A stretch of 64,000 bases of DNA from Gordionus sp. m RMFG-2023 (taxonomy: Eukaryota > Nematomorpha > Gordioida > Chordodea > Parachordodidae). The notes beneath the pieces are model-generated. The model did not search any database. It had not been told where the DNA came from and saw nothing but the letters and a program-made list of their open reading frames with translations. A program made the translations under genes and the position numbers. Below are positions 44,238-57,360 of the stretch, piece after piece (position 1 is the stretch's first letter; every line of letters starts with the position of its first letter). The stretch covers positions 35,822,508 through 35,886,507 of the forward strand of contig NC_088776.1 in NCBI RefSeq assembly GCF_954871325.1, read 5' to 3'.

Positions 44238-47200
44238 CTGTGGCGTCACTGGGGGGGGGGGGGCACAGGGGCTCGAGCCCCCTGAAAAATTTGAATAGCC
44301 CCCTGAAACAAAAATTTTTTTTAATGGAATCTTAACCCCTTGAACTAAAAATAAATTTTTTTGATTGTCCTCTGAACGATTTATTTTATAATTCTATTAA
44401 GTAATATGTAGATTTAATTTTATTATTTAAAAATAAATAAGATTTTTATTAAATGAATACTATTTTGAATATTCGGCCCCCTTAAAAAAATTTTTGGCCC
44501 CCAAATCTGGCCCCCAGAAAAAATCTTTGGCCCCCAAAGTGGCCCCCAAAAATTTTTCTGCCCCCCCCCCAAATTTGAAATTTTTTTTTAGAATTGATTA
44601 TTTTTATATTTTTAATATAAATTTTGAATATTTATTCAAAAATATTCGAAAAACATGTCTATTTAGAATTGATTATTTTTATATTTTTAAAATAAATTTT
44701 GAATATTTATTCTACAAACATGTCTAGTTTGTAAATTTTTTTCTATCCTGTTTTATTTTTATTTTTACCCAATATTAAATTATCATTCATTCATTTTTTT
44801 TCATTTTTTTTTGTTGTGTATAACATTCTCTATAGGTATCACATTTATATTATAATATATAACCAGTTATTTTATTTTACAACGTTTATTTTAAAATTAT
44901 GAAGAAACAATCAGTTATTAACTCTTATTTTAAGTTAAAGTTAAAGAAATGTCAAGCAACATCACCTCTACAAACATCTAGTAATACTACATCAGAAATT
45001 TCAGAAACTGATTCTTCTCATAGTATAAATTTATATTATTATTTTATGACTTATATGATATTGATATAGGGTGTTACCTATATATTATTATTTCATATAT
45101 ATTTATTTTATATAAGATAAGAGACAGACATTTATTATTAATATTATCATTTTTGTATAATAATTTTAATTATTAAAATAAATATATTCACTCATATTTC
45201 AAGATATGAATGAAGCTAATAATCTAGAAAATGATCCTCACTACACTCAGGAGGAGGAAGATGGTAAATAGTTTAAAATTTAACCCAAATTTTTCTATTA
45301 TATTTTTGACAATATCAATAGTAGTAGGAGATTATGGTGTTTCATTATTACATTTTGATTTTAAAACAAATAAAGACGAAGAAGAGACTCAATCATCTTC
45401 ATCTAGCAGCTCAGTCTCTCATTGTCAAGAGGCAACTAGTAATTGATTTATAAATGTAAAAATATTATATTTTTTTGTTAATCTTTAAAGATATAACGTT
45501 TATGACCTTTTTCTAGTTTTTAATACTGAATATCTATAATTTTACTGATAATCTTCATCAGGGTTGGGCACTACAGTATAGCAAATACTTGTATCTTAAA
45601 TACAAGTAAATTTTGTGTTTGTTCATTTTCAGCAGGCCCTTCCTTCGCCCATCCTGATGACCATTATTATTTATGACCCTTTCCCTTATTACAATTTATT
45701 AATTATAATATTTTTAGTGTCAAAAAAGTCCTCTAATGGTTCAATTCAAATCCCAGGTGATTTTGGCCAGAATAAACCAAATCAAATCAAATTAAACAAT
45801 TACGTGAAAAAAGATATCCATGGAAGGCAAAGATCATTTCAAAAATCATGGTATAAAGGCCGAGACTGGTTGGAGTATAATGTAGAAGCTGACGCTGCCT
45901 TTTGTTTTCCATGTAGGAAATACTTGTGTAATCCAAGTGATGAATTTGGACAAACGGGATTCAGAAATTGGAAAAATGCGATAGCTGCCAAGAAGGGACT
46001 GCTAACACGAGAGCTCAAAAGCTCATTTAAATTCAATTACAATATTGTATGATAAAAATCAAAATATAAACAAAGGTACAGAAATAACTAAAATGTTGGG
46101 AGGTGATCAAATTAATCGTAATCAATATTATATTAAATCAATATTTGATTTGATGCTATTTCTTAGCATACAAGAGCTACCTTTCCGTGGGACTGGTTCA
46201 ACAAATATTACGGATGCTGCAAAAGATGAGAACATAATTTATTCTTCTGGGCTATTTATAGCAATATTTTCCTACACCATCCAAAAAGACCCTGAATTAA
46301 ATAAAATTATGAAATTTATACCCCAAAATACCCAGTATACATCACCACAGATTCAAAACGAAGTAATATTCATTATGGCAAATATGGTGCTTGAACATAT
46401 TTCAGACAAATATAATAAAAGCGAGATGCCCTTTTTTTGTCTTAAGGCTGATGAGACAAAAGATGCTTCAGGTTGTGAAAACCTGAGCATAATAATTCGT
46501 TATATTTTTTCTGGAGAAATCCAAGAAAATATAATAGGAATCATTAATTTAGAGTGTCTTTCTGCTGAAAGCATTACAGATTGCATTTTAAAGCAACTTA
46601 ATGATCTAAATATTAATTCAGCTAATATAATAAGCCAGGCATATTATGGTGCAAACGTTATGTCTGGCCGAAATGGAGGAGTGCAAACACTTCTTCAAAA
46701 AAAAATTAATAAAAATGTTCCTTTTATACATTGCTACAACCACAAGTTGCATCTTGTGGTTCAAAATTGGTATAATAATATTGTTATTATTTCTAATTTT
46801 TTTAATTTATCAAATGCATTGTATAATTTTTTCAGGCGTTTTAACGTATCCTGTAAATATACACGCCACACCCTTAAGAGACTTTTAGACCAGAGGTGGC
46901 CTGGTCATTTGGAAACATCTTGCATTATTTATGAGAATTTTGAGGCTATTGGTGAAGTATTATTTTACTTTTCTAATAGAACTCTTAATTCAGAGGTTTC
47001 AATTCATGATTCAGTCGAAGCCTCTGGTCTTTTATCTCAATGTATTAATATAAATTACATTATATTAGCCATCATAATTTATGAGATATTAATTACAATA
47101 GATCCACTAAATAAGTATCTACAATCAGTAGGTACTAATCTAGTGGATGCTAAAAATTGTATTGATTCTACTATAAATATATTAAAAAATAAAAGAAGTG

Positions 47201-49553
47201 ATAATTCTTTTGCTTTGATTATGATTAAGGCTGAAAAACTTCTATCAAAATTTAATCTTACTCCCCAAAAATCATCACGGGTACGTAAAACGCCTAAAAA
47301 TTTCCAAGATTTTTTAGTTGATAGCAAACTAGAATTCGATTGTGAAAAAGACTCCAATTGGAGTTCTTTAAAAAGGATATATTATGAAATTATAGATAAC
47401 TTTGTGGATCGTTTTTTAGATCGATTTACAGAAGATGATTTTAATCTTTTTTCATCTTTTAATACATTGTCCCCCCTTGACCCTGATTATTTTTTATCAG
47501 ATAAAATGGCCCCATTAAAATCCCTGTTAAACTTAAATATGGAAACACTGCATCATGAAATGAAGATAGCAAAAGGATTGCTAGCTTCGGAAGCTAAAGA
47601 AAATCATAATTTTGAAAATATCTTGCATATTATGTATAAAACAAAATATAATCATGCATTTAAAGAATTATATAAATGCTACTCAGCAGCGATAATCATT
47701 GGGATATCAACGGCTTCTTGTGAGGCCTCGTTCTCTATAATAAAGTATTAATGGCGTATGAAAAAAGAATAACGCAGAATTTATCTTTTAGTTCATTTAT
47801 ATTAAAATTTAAAAATAAAAATCGCCGTATTCTATTATAGTAATATTTTGTTTTGTATATGCATATTATAGTATTATTTTGTTTTGTATATTCATATTAT
47901 AGTATTATTTTGTTACTAAATTTTTAATAAAAATAGGAAAAAATTTATATGAATGCGTAATTATTTGTTTGATTTTAAAAAAATAGTGCCCCCCCCCAAA
48001 TAAGCACTTGGCCCCCCTAAGTGAAAATTCCTGGCTACGGCATATTAGATTAGATTAATACATATAAATTATATTTTCACTAAGTCAGCTTGCAATCAAA
48101 TTGTTAAAAATAGAATATCAATATCACTCACTAAATATTAATTGAGCATCAACAGTTGAAGCTTAATTGACTATTATTATTTAAATTATTATATAACTCT
48201 AATTAAATAAATATGATTATTTATTAATTGAAAACTAACAAATTTAATATTCTAATTAGCCGAGTTCAAAATCACTAAACAACTATATTATTCATTTTTA
48301 AATTTAATTACCATGCTTCTTCCTAAAAATATTTTTAAGGTCCAAATAAGTATAAGAGATTTCTTTATATAAAGTAAGTAGTAATAGTTGATAATCTTCT
48401 ATTATATAAAATTGATTATAAAATAATATTAGGTAAAATGCCAGTTTTACAGACGTATTTGACAGTTATATAATATATTACAGTTAATATTATAATAAAT
48501 TTTACTAATAAATGCTTAAGATAATAAATATAGTAACAATTTGCATTTAAGTATTTAACGCCATCTATTTAGTTTTAAATAATTTTAAATATTAAACATT
48601 TTATTGTTCATCTTACAATGGATGTAATGTAAAAAATTAGATATTTGCATAATTATTTCCTCTAAGATTTTTAGTATTTATATTATATCATTTTATCCAA
48701 CATAATAAATTCTGAGTTTACATAGTGAGTGTCATGCCTATGACTGCAAATTAATCAGCATCTATTCTTTGCGTTGCTATGTAATTTAAGATTATTATTA
48801 CAGCTGCTGAGAGCATATGATTTCATATTTTAGATAAACAATAATGGTCAACTGTGTGGTCGTTTATATATCATTAAAAATGGAAGATAATATTTTAGAA
48901 ATTTAATATCTCACAATAATTTTCTTTATTACTTATCTAGCTTCCATCATGTCATCTAAGATCAAGCTCTAACCTTTATGCTTTTATGAATTTGATTGGT
49001 CGTTTATACTCTCTTCTTCAAGAATTGTTGATTTTGTTTAGGCCTATAAATTTTTACTTATTAGTCCATTCTTTAAAACAACTTCTAAAATGGTAATAGA
49101 GAGTTATATTAGTTTCATAATCTTTTGTCAATTAAAGTTTTTAAGAATTATATTATTGCATTATGTGGTTTTTAAAAACTATTTTGAGGAATATGTATGA
49201 ATAAATTAACCTTTGACGCAAAATTTTTTATATCAGCAATCGTAAATATTTTATACTCTAATAAATAGATGTTGTATTAAAAAATATTATTTTAGAAATG
49301 CCTTGTATTGTTATAATTATTTATATGCCAGTTTATTTTATATGTATAATATAATAAATGATAAATTATTAAATTCAGAATAATTGTTCTGAGTTAACAA
49401 ATTTTAAAAATGTATAATATACCAATATAAAACCCGGCTTAAGGCCGCGCAAAAGCGGGCCGAAGGCCCGCAAATTGGAGGGTATGGGGGACGAAGCCCC
49501 TCATAAAATTTTTTTTAGTTGAGCTCCCTGAGATTGTAAAGGCTAGCCCCGTG
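44238..49553 (+). mobile_element. Element A copy (hAT-like) carrying a nested ZMYM-like hAT
   Basis: Outer element A starts CTGTGGCGTCACTGG at 44238 and ends GCTAGCCCCGTG at 49553. It is collinear with 29418-30819 except for the extra 44470-48043. That extra part is flanked by ATATT on both sides and holds the transposase gene; its right end GGAATTTTCAC...GGCTACGG (in part reversed) is hAT-like, while its left end looks trimmed. A clear 8-bp duplication for A itself is not seen. Confidence 0.65.
44899..47751 (+). CDS. hAT transposase, ZMYM1-like, nearly full length
   Basis: A plus-strand gene in pieces. 44899-45025 starts MKKQSVINSYFKLKLKK. 45206-45261 and about 45330-45438 encode acidic linkers with GT-AG borders. 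About 45720-46050 carries the TTF-type zinc finger (KSWYKGRDWLEYN, then ADAAFCFPCRKYL). 46045-47751 is a 568-codon frame with the catalytic core: DIPLRG-like ELPFRGTGSTN, KADETKDASGCENLS, YYGANVMSGRNGG and HCYNHKLHLVVQ, ending in TASCEASFSIIK of the dimerisation domain. The frame then stops early, before the usual LRSTMG...L tail. A hAT terminus-like CAGGGTTGGGCACTACAG lies in an intron at 45561. It moved, or once moved, the 44470-48043 element. Confidence 0.8.
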
Positions 49554-51109
49554 ATAAGGCTCATGAGAAAATTACATTTTAATCAGTTATTTTTACACTC
49601 AGAAAAATTTGTTATTTAATAAAATAAATCAGTTTTATTTTTACTTATGATTTTTCATATTATTTTTTCAAATAAAGAAACTTTTTTTCACTTGATTAAT
49701 TAAATTCTTATATTTAAATTGAGCTAAATTCCTACTACTAATTTCCATTCTACAAAGCAATTCCTTGTAATACAGACTACCAATATTTCATTTTTCATTA
49801 ACAGCAATAATATTATATTTATAAAAAATAAGTAATTATGAAAAAAAAAAGAAATATTCATATGCCGAACATGATGATTAAAATTTTTTGATAAATTTGA
49901 TTAATTTCTAAATTAATTTTGCTTTAAGACTTAGTGTTGCTAAAAAGTCCTATTTGGGTCACTTTTACAATAGTCTCGATTAAGAATTTAGCTAAAATAA
50001 TATTATGTAAGCATCGAGATTTGGCAAATAGATGTCCAAGCATTTCTACCAGCTATATGCAATCGCTAGGCTTACATAATGTTATTTTGGTTATAATCCT
50101 AATCGGATAGTTTTTTTAAAATAAACCCGAATTGGGCTTTTTAACAACACTATTATTAGAAAGACTCTTGAAATAGAGGATTTTAAAGTTGGGTAAATAG
50201 TTTATAAAAATATTAGCATCATTTTAGAATGAACAAGATGAAACTAAATTAAGTACCATCAAAACTTAAACCCCACGATTTATCACCTAATAAACAGGTA
50301 TGTATTCAGGAGTAAAGGGGGGGGGGCACTTATTTATTTTTTTTAGTATGCCATCGTCATAAATTTTATAAAGTTCATTTTAAAAAGTTTGAATTTTTTT
50401 ATTATTAGCCTATTTTTTTATATGAAATAAACATTATAAAATATTTTATAAACAAAATGGTAGTATATTAATGTAATTATACATTTTTAATTTAAAAATG
50501 AACCCATCCATATTTTAATTGGATCTTAAAAAAGTATCCAATATAAATAGAGGAATATCATTGTATCAGTTTTTGCAAGCCTCATACGTGTTTAAATAAA
50601 GGTGAAAAATTTAAAATTATTTCTTCAAACAGAATATGAATTAAAAATGGTTACATATATTGGTAAACAAACCAGATAATTTGTTGTATTACCAATCGAA
50701 CTAGAAATTGAATTTTGAAATAATACGGAATTAGAATTGAAATACTGGCTTTTATTTAAAATTTGATCTGTTTTTATGAAAAAAATTTATTCACTCAAAC
50801 AAATATTCAAATTATAATTAGTATGTACAATAATAAACCTTGACAAAAAGAGAATTCAAATATAATCAGAGTTGGGCAGGTCCTCCGAAAAAAGAATCTA
50901 GATACAGATTCTTTGTTAAAAAATGAAACTTAAATATAGATACTAGTATCTTTTTCAAAATATCAAAAAGATACAAGATAAAAGATACTTGTATCTTTTG
51001 CCTAATTGGAGTAGTTTAGCGTTTAAATTTATTTTTATATTTTGCATTAAATTTATTTTTATATTTATCTTTATTTTTTTGGTTTTAGTTTGACGTTTGA
51101 ATTTATTTT
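49554..51109. other. AT-rich stretch with a hAT-like terminus
   Basis: No gene seen from 49554 to 50860. At 50868 CAGAGTTGGGCAGGTCC followed by GATACTAGTATC and CTTGTATC words resembles the CAGGGTTGGGC hAT end at 45561. A matching far end was not located. Confidence 0.45.
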
Positions 51110-51361
51110 TTAGTAGAATGTACTATTTATTAGGTATTTTTCCAAGTGTTTTATGTAGTGAGATCTTATACATGTCTCATCTATGGACATGATAAAATCT
51201 TTAAACATCTCAGGTTTCTTCGAACCGGTCTTGATGATATTCGAATAAGACTCGGTGTCGAAGTACTGACAACATCCTTTCCAATTTTGATAAGAGTCTG
51301 AATCAAAATCAGACTCAAATAAATGTGATATTATGTTTAAACGACTAACTTATTTATCTCA
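51110..51361 (-). CDS. Unidentified terminal exon
   Basis: The minus strand is open for about 80 codons up to TAA at 51110-51112. It has a protein-like composition: HLFESDFDSDSYQNWKGC, then FDTESYSNIIKTGSKKPEMF and DETCIRSHYIKHLEK. TTAG near 51353 could be its splice acceptor and an AATAAA follows the stop within ~10 nt. I do not recognise the family. It may be the last exon of a host gene or part of an element. Confidence 0.35.
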
Positions 51362-51559
51362 GTAATTTTATTGCAAAATTTATTTTGAATTTTGTTTATA
51401 GTTATTATTGTAACTATAAGTTTTAGATCAAAAAATATTGTTTTTGATCCCACTTTGGATAATTCATATCTATTTTGATCTTTAAGTTATTTCATTATTT
51501 TTATATTATTGTATAACACATTATTTTTATCTCTAACCATCTTTTGGTTATAACTTTAG

Positions 51560-52440
51560 TATCAATGTCTTCTGCCTCACATACAGTTTTTATCATCTCA
51601 TTAATTTTATGTAAATCTTTTATTTTATAAACTTTTTGTCCTTAGATTAACTTGTTCTATAGAATTCTAGGAATTTACTATGTTTGGATATAAAATTTTA
51701 AGTTTTTTTTTATTCAACCTCTTAGCTTTACCCATTAATTTGGGAAATTCGATCATTGTTTTAATATTAAATTTATCATTTATCGGTTCGTTTATACACA
51801 TTATTTATTTTTATAATATATGAAAATATCTTTGCTTAACGGTGTCCTTTTTGTTCTATGTAATATTTTTTTAACGAGTTCATCGACCTTGTACTTTGAA
51901 CTATTTTTAAGATAACCTTTGAAGGTTAAGAAAATATTTATTTTATTTATTAAAATAAGTTCAAGTTCATCGACCTTGTACTTTGAACTACTTTTAGGAT
52001 GGTTAAGAAAATATTTATTTCGTTAAATTTTATTTTATTTAATTTAATTATTTTATTTATCTGTATTATATATTTTATTTTTTTTAACAATGACGATTAA
52101 AAAAAGATATCCCGATGGCCATGACATTGCCTTAAATATTAACTAACTTGATAAATCAAATAAATAACTGACTAAAAGAATGATAATAAGAATATCATAA
52201 AAACAATAAATATATGTTTTATATATTTTTACCTTTTTTTTATTGAGAAGCCAGCATGTTTATTTTATATATTTTTTAGATGGGATCTGCAGACTGATTT
52301 ATTGGATTTTATAGTTTTTTACGAAGATAATTTAGATTTAATATTTTATATCTTTCTTTTGATTTATTATTTGGTTCCTAACAATAAGTAGTGTCGGATC
52401 CCTCCATTGCCACCATGCTAATATGGTGTAATAATTAATA
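51560..52440 (-). mobile_element. Gypsy gag fragment joined to its leader/LTR-like repeat
   Basis: 51560-51730 matches gag at 12880-13110. 51760-52440 matches 24575-24785, 25370-25525 and 27473-27790. Here these pieces are contiguous, so the place serves as an empty site for the 13366-24525 element, the GC-rich island and the hAT at 25534. Broken fossil. Confidence 0.6.
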
Positions 52441-52826
52441 TATATCGATACAAAATTTCTTTATTTTAAATTTCTTTATTATAAAATATAGCTAACTGAC
52501 TATATATATACTTTTCAAAAGTAAATAACAATCAATGTAACTATTAGATTAATATTATGTTAAGTGAAAGAAATAATATAACAAGTCCGTAAGGTAAAAT
52601 TTAAGTTAATATAATTTAAATATATCAACAGCCTAATAAATACTCTATACACTTGGTCAAACTAAACTTGACTGCTATTATTTCCTTTTTTATTGTTGAA
52701 TAATTTTTTTCAGTAAAGTTAAACTGTCTTGACAAGAATAAAATCTGCTTTTCTACATTATCAACCATCTATAACAAAGCCCTATATTTTTATTTGATGC
52801 ACACTGCTAAAATAATATCTAGTTTC

Positions 52827-53880
52827 TCAACAATTCAAAATTGGTTTCTCTACCATCTTTATTTTCAATTTTTCGAAAATTTCCTTCTGTGCTACTCCCC
52901 ATTCAAACTTTTTATTTTTCTTCAATAATTTATACAACGGTGTAGCAATTTCTGTAATGTTATATAAACCGATGGTAATAATTCGTAGCTCCTCAAAGCG
53001 TTTGTACTTCAATTTTATTATTCGGTGTTCTTATGTTTACTATCTTATCATTCTTTGCAATAGGAGTAACTTCATTTCCTTTTATTATCGTAAATACTTT
53101 ATTTCACTTACTCCAAAAACTCTTTTTTTTAGCTCTTAACCCATTTTCTAATATTATATCTAACATCTTAATTAATCTAGTATTATATTCCTCTTCTGTT
53201 CTACCTGATATCAAAACATCATCTAAATAATACATTATTCCCCTTAATCCTTGAAATAAAGCAGCCATAGTTCTTTGAAATATCGGAGCAGATACTTTCA
53301 ACCTAAATGGTAAACGATAAAATGCAAAAATCCCTCTATGTGTTGTAATTGTTAACATTCTACATGTATTCTGATTCATCTTAATCTGTAAATATGCATT
53401 AGGAAAATCTATCTTTGAAAAAAATGTCGCTCCTTTTAGATTTGCCAATATTGTTCTATTCACCTTGTGATGATCCAAGGATTTAGCAATCCTATAATTT
53501 ATGGGTTTTCTTATGAGGACTAACGGTGTTGCCCAGTCACTATGCACTATTGGTAGTATTATACCTTCTTTTAACCATTTATCTTTCCTTATCAATTTCT
53601 TCTATCCAAGAAAACGGTAATCTTCTTAATCCACAAAATTTAGCCTGGTAGTTTTCTAATAACTTTATATCTACTTCAACGTTTTTTAGAGTTCCAAATT
53701 CCTCTTTAAAAACTTCCTTGTACTGATCTGAAATAATATTTATTTATGGTTGAATTTCCTTTCAATAGCCTCTTCCTGTTCTACTTTATTCTCAATTATA
53801 TGTTTGTTGATTTTGACTGGAGTTACCTCTATTAACTATATATCTCTTAATCCATTATTCTCTTCTATCTTTTTCTATAT
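52827..53880 (-). mobile_element. Ty3/Gypsy fossil, second family (RT and RNase H start)
   Basis: On the minus strand: a pre-RT region (about 53600-53750, PYSWIEE-like), RT with DWATPLVLIRKP, SKIDFPNAYLQIKMN and YLDDVLISG at 53104-53595, then the RT/RNase H connection at 52827-53012. It differs in sequence from the family at 3569-13322. Gag and integrase were not found. Broken, with a few breaks visible; moderately old. Confidence 0.82.
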
Positions 53881-54740
53881 CTAATCAAAATTTCTGGTAT
53901 CATGCAGACACTGGCAATGCATACCGAGATTTGTCATTTGTTTAAAGAAATTGGTTTAATTTACTGATAGAAAACTTTGGTGGCCAATTTTATCCAATAC
54001 TAAGGAACGAAGATTGGAGAGTTGCTGAGTGACATTGTGCTTGAGATAAAAAATTACAGAGCGTGACACGAGAGTATAATGATATTCTTCAGTTTAATTA
54101 TTGAGAATTGGGGAAAATAGGGGGTAGATGTCCAAAAATATCTGGCATGTCAGGTGATTATAGACTAATAGAAATTTAGATAAAAGCAACTTTTTTATAT
54201 TTATAAAAACTAGGCATAAATAATAATCAATATATATACTTTAAAACGGTAAATTCAAATAATTTTAAATATTTCTGTGATATTGATTCACTGGTAAAGA
54301 CAATAAACAATATACTCCAACATTATCAACTTGCATATGCATAATATATTTAACATTTGCAAAAAAAGATAAGTTGCTAATGAACATAATATACTAAAAT
54401 AATAATCCGATTACTTTATCATCATATATTTGGAACAGCAAAATTCAGTTTCCCTTTTTAGGGCAACAGTTCATTTTAATGATGTAAATTAAATAAAATA
54501 AGTGTAACAAAATTTTTTATCAAAAATCAACATATTAAAATGTGTTGATTTTGGTATAATTGTAAAAATTGATATTGATGTTACAAAAAATTAGTTGATT
54601 GTAGTAAGCTGTAAATTTTATTATTGATATAGATATAAATTATTCAATCCGTTGATATCACCAATCGATTCATATTTGTTGAAAAGCCAAGTAATGGTAA
54701 TTTTCGCAATTTTTTCTATTTGATGTCAACTTTTTTAAAG
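53881..54740. other. No recognised gene
   Basis: AT-rich. A short plus-strand stretch at 53905-54060 (LAMHTEICHLFKEIGLIY) looks faintly protein-like but is soon interrupted. Confidence 0.4.
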
Positions 54741-54949
54741 ATTAATATAGTTTCAAGTATAAAGGGAAGCGTGCTGAAGGCAAGCGTGACGTTTGTTCGT
54801 AGAATGTGTGTGAAAGGGTTGCAATATGACTAGCTTCTATATTGGAAAAGGGACAAGTTTAAAAAAAGTAAGAGTTCATCACGTAGCGCGGAGACGTTAG
54901 TTTGATAGTCGTAGCAAGGATAAGGTATACTTGGAAGAAATTCTGAGAT

Positions 54950-55345
54950 GACTTTTTAATTGAAAATATGTTTTTCTAGCTTTGAAGGGAAAATTTTATG
55001 CAAGCTATGCGAGAAGTTATGAAATATGGCAGTGATACACAGGCAATTAAGGCAACTCACCAAGCCAAGTTCGAAAGAACATAGACGAGGATGGTTAGAT
55101 GGATATGTGGGGTGTATCTGATAGAGAGCAAATAACTGAGAAAGGATTGGAATAAAAGCAATAGGTGATGTGAGAAGAAATGAGCGGAATCTAGATACGT
55201 TGAACAAAAAGCAGAGGACGATTGATTGAATTAATGCCTTTGGTTGGAAGTGGTGACCAAAGACAAGCTGGATGAAAGTGGTCGATAACATGAAAATGCT
55301 AGATTTGACCTGAGGTGATACCCATGACCAAGAAAATGGAGAAAG
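54950..55345 (+). pseudogene. LINE reverse-transcriptase C-terminal relic
   Basis: The plus strand, over several frames, reads LKGKF, MKYGSDTQAIKATHQAKFER, then RMVRWICGVYLIESK and WMKVVDNMKMLDL. These match the LKGKFY...LYGSEcWAvK..H....AEMRMLRWMCGV...DM..L.L tail of LINE-type reverse transcriptases. It is broken by several stops and shifts. It is richer in G+C than its surroundings, and the opposite-strand frame at 54956-55291 is its shadow. This is a different LINE from the one at 61120-64000. Confidence 0.65.
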
Positions 55346-55723
55346 GGGATGAAAAGGGAAAATGGTCTATCAAGGTAAACCTGGATAAGGGCCACTAAAA
55401 GACTAAGAATTGAAATCAGTGGAATAACTAACCTTTACGACCTCTAGGGAGGAAATGTGTTAAATATAAAATTACCTTTTTTAAGTAAATTTCTAAATAT
55501 TATATAAAAATTTAAAGGGACCCTTCAAATTCTTTGGGGAGCTCAAGTCCATGAGCAACCCCTCCCCCTTCCTTTCCAGTGATTGATTGAAGCTTATAAT
55601 TAAATTTATGAGTATAGCTAATAATAAAACCGAAATAAGGTCCAAAGCCAGATTATATAAAGTAGGGCTTACCAAATTCAGGTTCCATTACCAGACCTTC
55701 CCTATTTGGATCAGGTTAGCTTT

Positions 55724-55845
55724 GACAGTTCTATTAAAATAAATTTTTAATCTCTAGATGAATAAAATATTAAATATTAACACTGACAGTTCTATTAAAA
55801 TAAATTTTTAATCTCTAGATAAATAAAATATTAAATATTAACAAT
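55724..55845. repeat. 61-bp direct duplication
   Basis: GACAGTTCTATTAAAATAAA... occurs twice in tandem, starting at 55724 and 55785, with about two differences. Confidence 0.93.
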
Positions 55846-56214
55846 CGATTATATTTATTCTATTATTTTATAGATATATTAATAAATTTAAAAAGATTTT
55901 ATTTCTATATATTAAATATTTTATAGTTCTCGTATTGAATTCTATCAGGTAAGGCTATGCCGATATTAAATATTGTAGTGGGGTTCAATGGCCTGGTCAC
56001 GATATAGCGAAGACCGAAACAGCGAAAATCAGGGAACATTTTTAATGTTCCCAGTATGGCGAAAATTTTTGATATGAGAAAAGTATATAATTGATTTTAC
56101 AATGAAAATCCCAACAGTCTCTGAAAATTTAAAAACAATTATTAGACGTAGGGAATTAGATATTCAAGTATAATAACTTTATATAAACTTTTATTTGTAA
56201 ATAAAAGATTAATT

Positions 56215-56403
56215 AGAAAACTCAAAAAGGAAATAATTTCATAATCTATAAAGGTTATGAATATATCTACCATAAGAAAGGTAAGAATGCAACTTATTTT
56301 ACCTGTAGAAAAAGGTGTGGAGGCCGAGGAAAATTGATGGCCGATTACAAATTTATCATTAATATGAAACATGATATAACTTGCAAATTAAATCAAGGTA
56401 CAT
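56215..56403 (+). CDS. FLYWCH-type zinc-finger exon
   Basis: The plus strand reads IIYKGYEYIYHKKGKNATYF, TCRKRCGGRGKLMADYKF, then MKHDITCKLNQG. This fits the FLYWCH layout (GY.Y.......YW.C......C.a.......HnH), with the Tyr-Phe-x-Cys pair and second Cys, although the final His pair is weak. FLYWCH fingers often sit at the N-terminus of animal MULE proteins. Following DNA to 57360 has short exon-like repeats rather than a transposase domain, so the rest of the gene is unclear. Confidence 0.55.
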
Positions 56404-56429
56404 AAATTTAATGTGATAGAGTAATTAAA

Positions 56430-57360
56430 TATAATAATTTAGGGGCAAATTCAATTCATTCCTCTCATTAGAGATAATCAATCCTTTCCTATTGAAAGTA
56501 TAAATTTTTTACCAATTGTCTTTATTATGTTTAAAGGGGCATGACTAAAATACGCGCCCCCGAAAACTACGCGCCCTCTATCAAAGAAGCTTAATTTAAA
56601 TTATATTATTACAGAATCGTATTAAGCTTCATAAGATGAGTTAGAAAATGTTTTCTTTATTTAAAAAAAATGGCAACATAGTAAAATTTTTAAAAAATAT
56701 TTTTTTACATGACTAAACTATGCGCCCCCTATCAAAGAAGGTTAATATATAAAAAAATGATCTCAGAATAATATATAACTTATTAAAAGGAATCAAAAAA
56801 TGTTAATACTAAGTTTATAAATTATTTATAACTTATTGAGATTTTTAAAAATAAAAAAAACACTTTCTAACTCATCTTATAAAGCTATATACGACTCTGT
56901 ATTAATATAATTTAAATTAAGCTTCTTTGATAGGGGGCGTGTATTTTAGTCATGGCCTGTTTAAAGATTTTAGGCCCAAATTTAATTCAGCCAACCTATA
57001 GTGTAGTAGAAAAAGATGCACAGGCTTTGTTCACTTACCATTGAAAGTATAGCCATATTTTACTTTATTTATTATACTAATGCAATCTACAAACAACTCT
57101 CTAATAACTCAAGCCTTCACTGTTGAAAGTATAAAATTTTTTACCAATTGATTTTAGTAATTTTAATGATTTTAGGTCCAAATTTAATTCAGCCACCTAA
57201 AATGTAGAAGAAGATGCTGAGGCCATGCTCACTTCTGCTGAAGGTATCGATTTATTTTATTTTACTTTATTGATTATATTAAATTTTTTAAGTGCAAATT
57301 CAATTCAGCTTGCAAATGATAATAAATCAGCAAGAGGAGCAGATATTGAGAGATTTTAAT
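56430..57360 (+). repeat. Short exon-like repeats around a MITE
   Basis: Sequence of the form TTTAG|GnCCAAATTTAATTCAGCCA ... GAAA|GTATA recurs at about 56443, 56974 and 57176, with a further partial at 57293. The most open copy (56974-57046) encodes GPNLIQPTYSVVEKDAQALF. The copies look like duplicated exons but two contain stops. Confidence 0.45.
56537..56958. mobile_element. 422-bp MITE, hAT-like
   Basis: Inverted termini of ~95 bp, GGGCATGACTAAAATACGCG and, reversed, AGGCCATGACTAAAATACAC. Exact 8-bp duplications GTTTAAAG at 56529-56536 and 56959-56966. No coding capacity. It interrupts the exon-like repeat series. Confidence 0.9.

Noticed and set aside
54956-55291. 111-codon minus-strand ORF
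   Set aside because: Antisense shadow of the LINE reverse-transcriptase relic on the plus strand.
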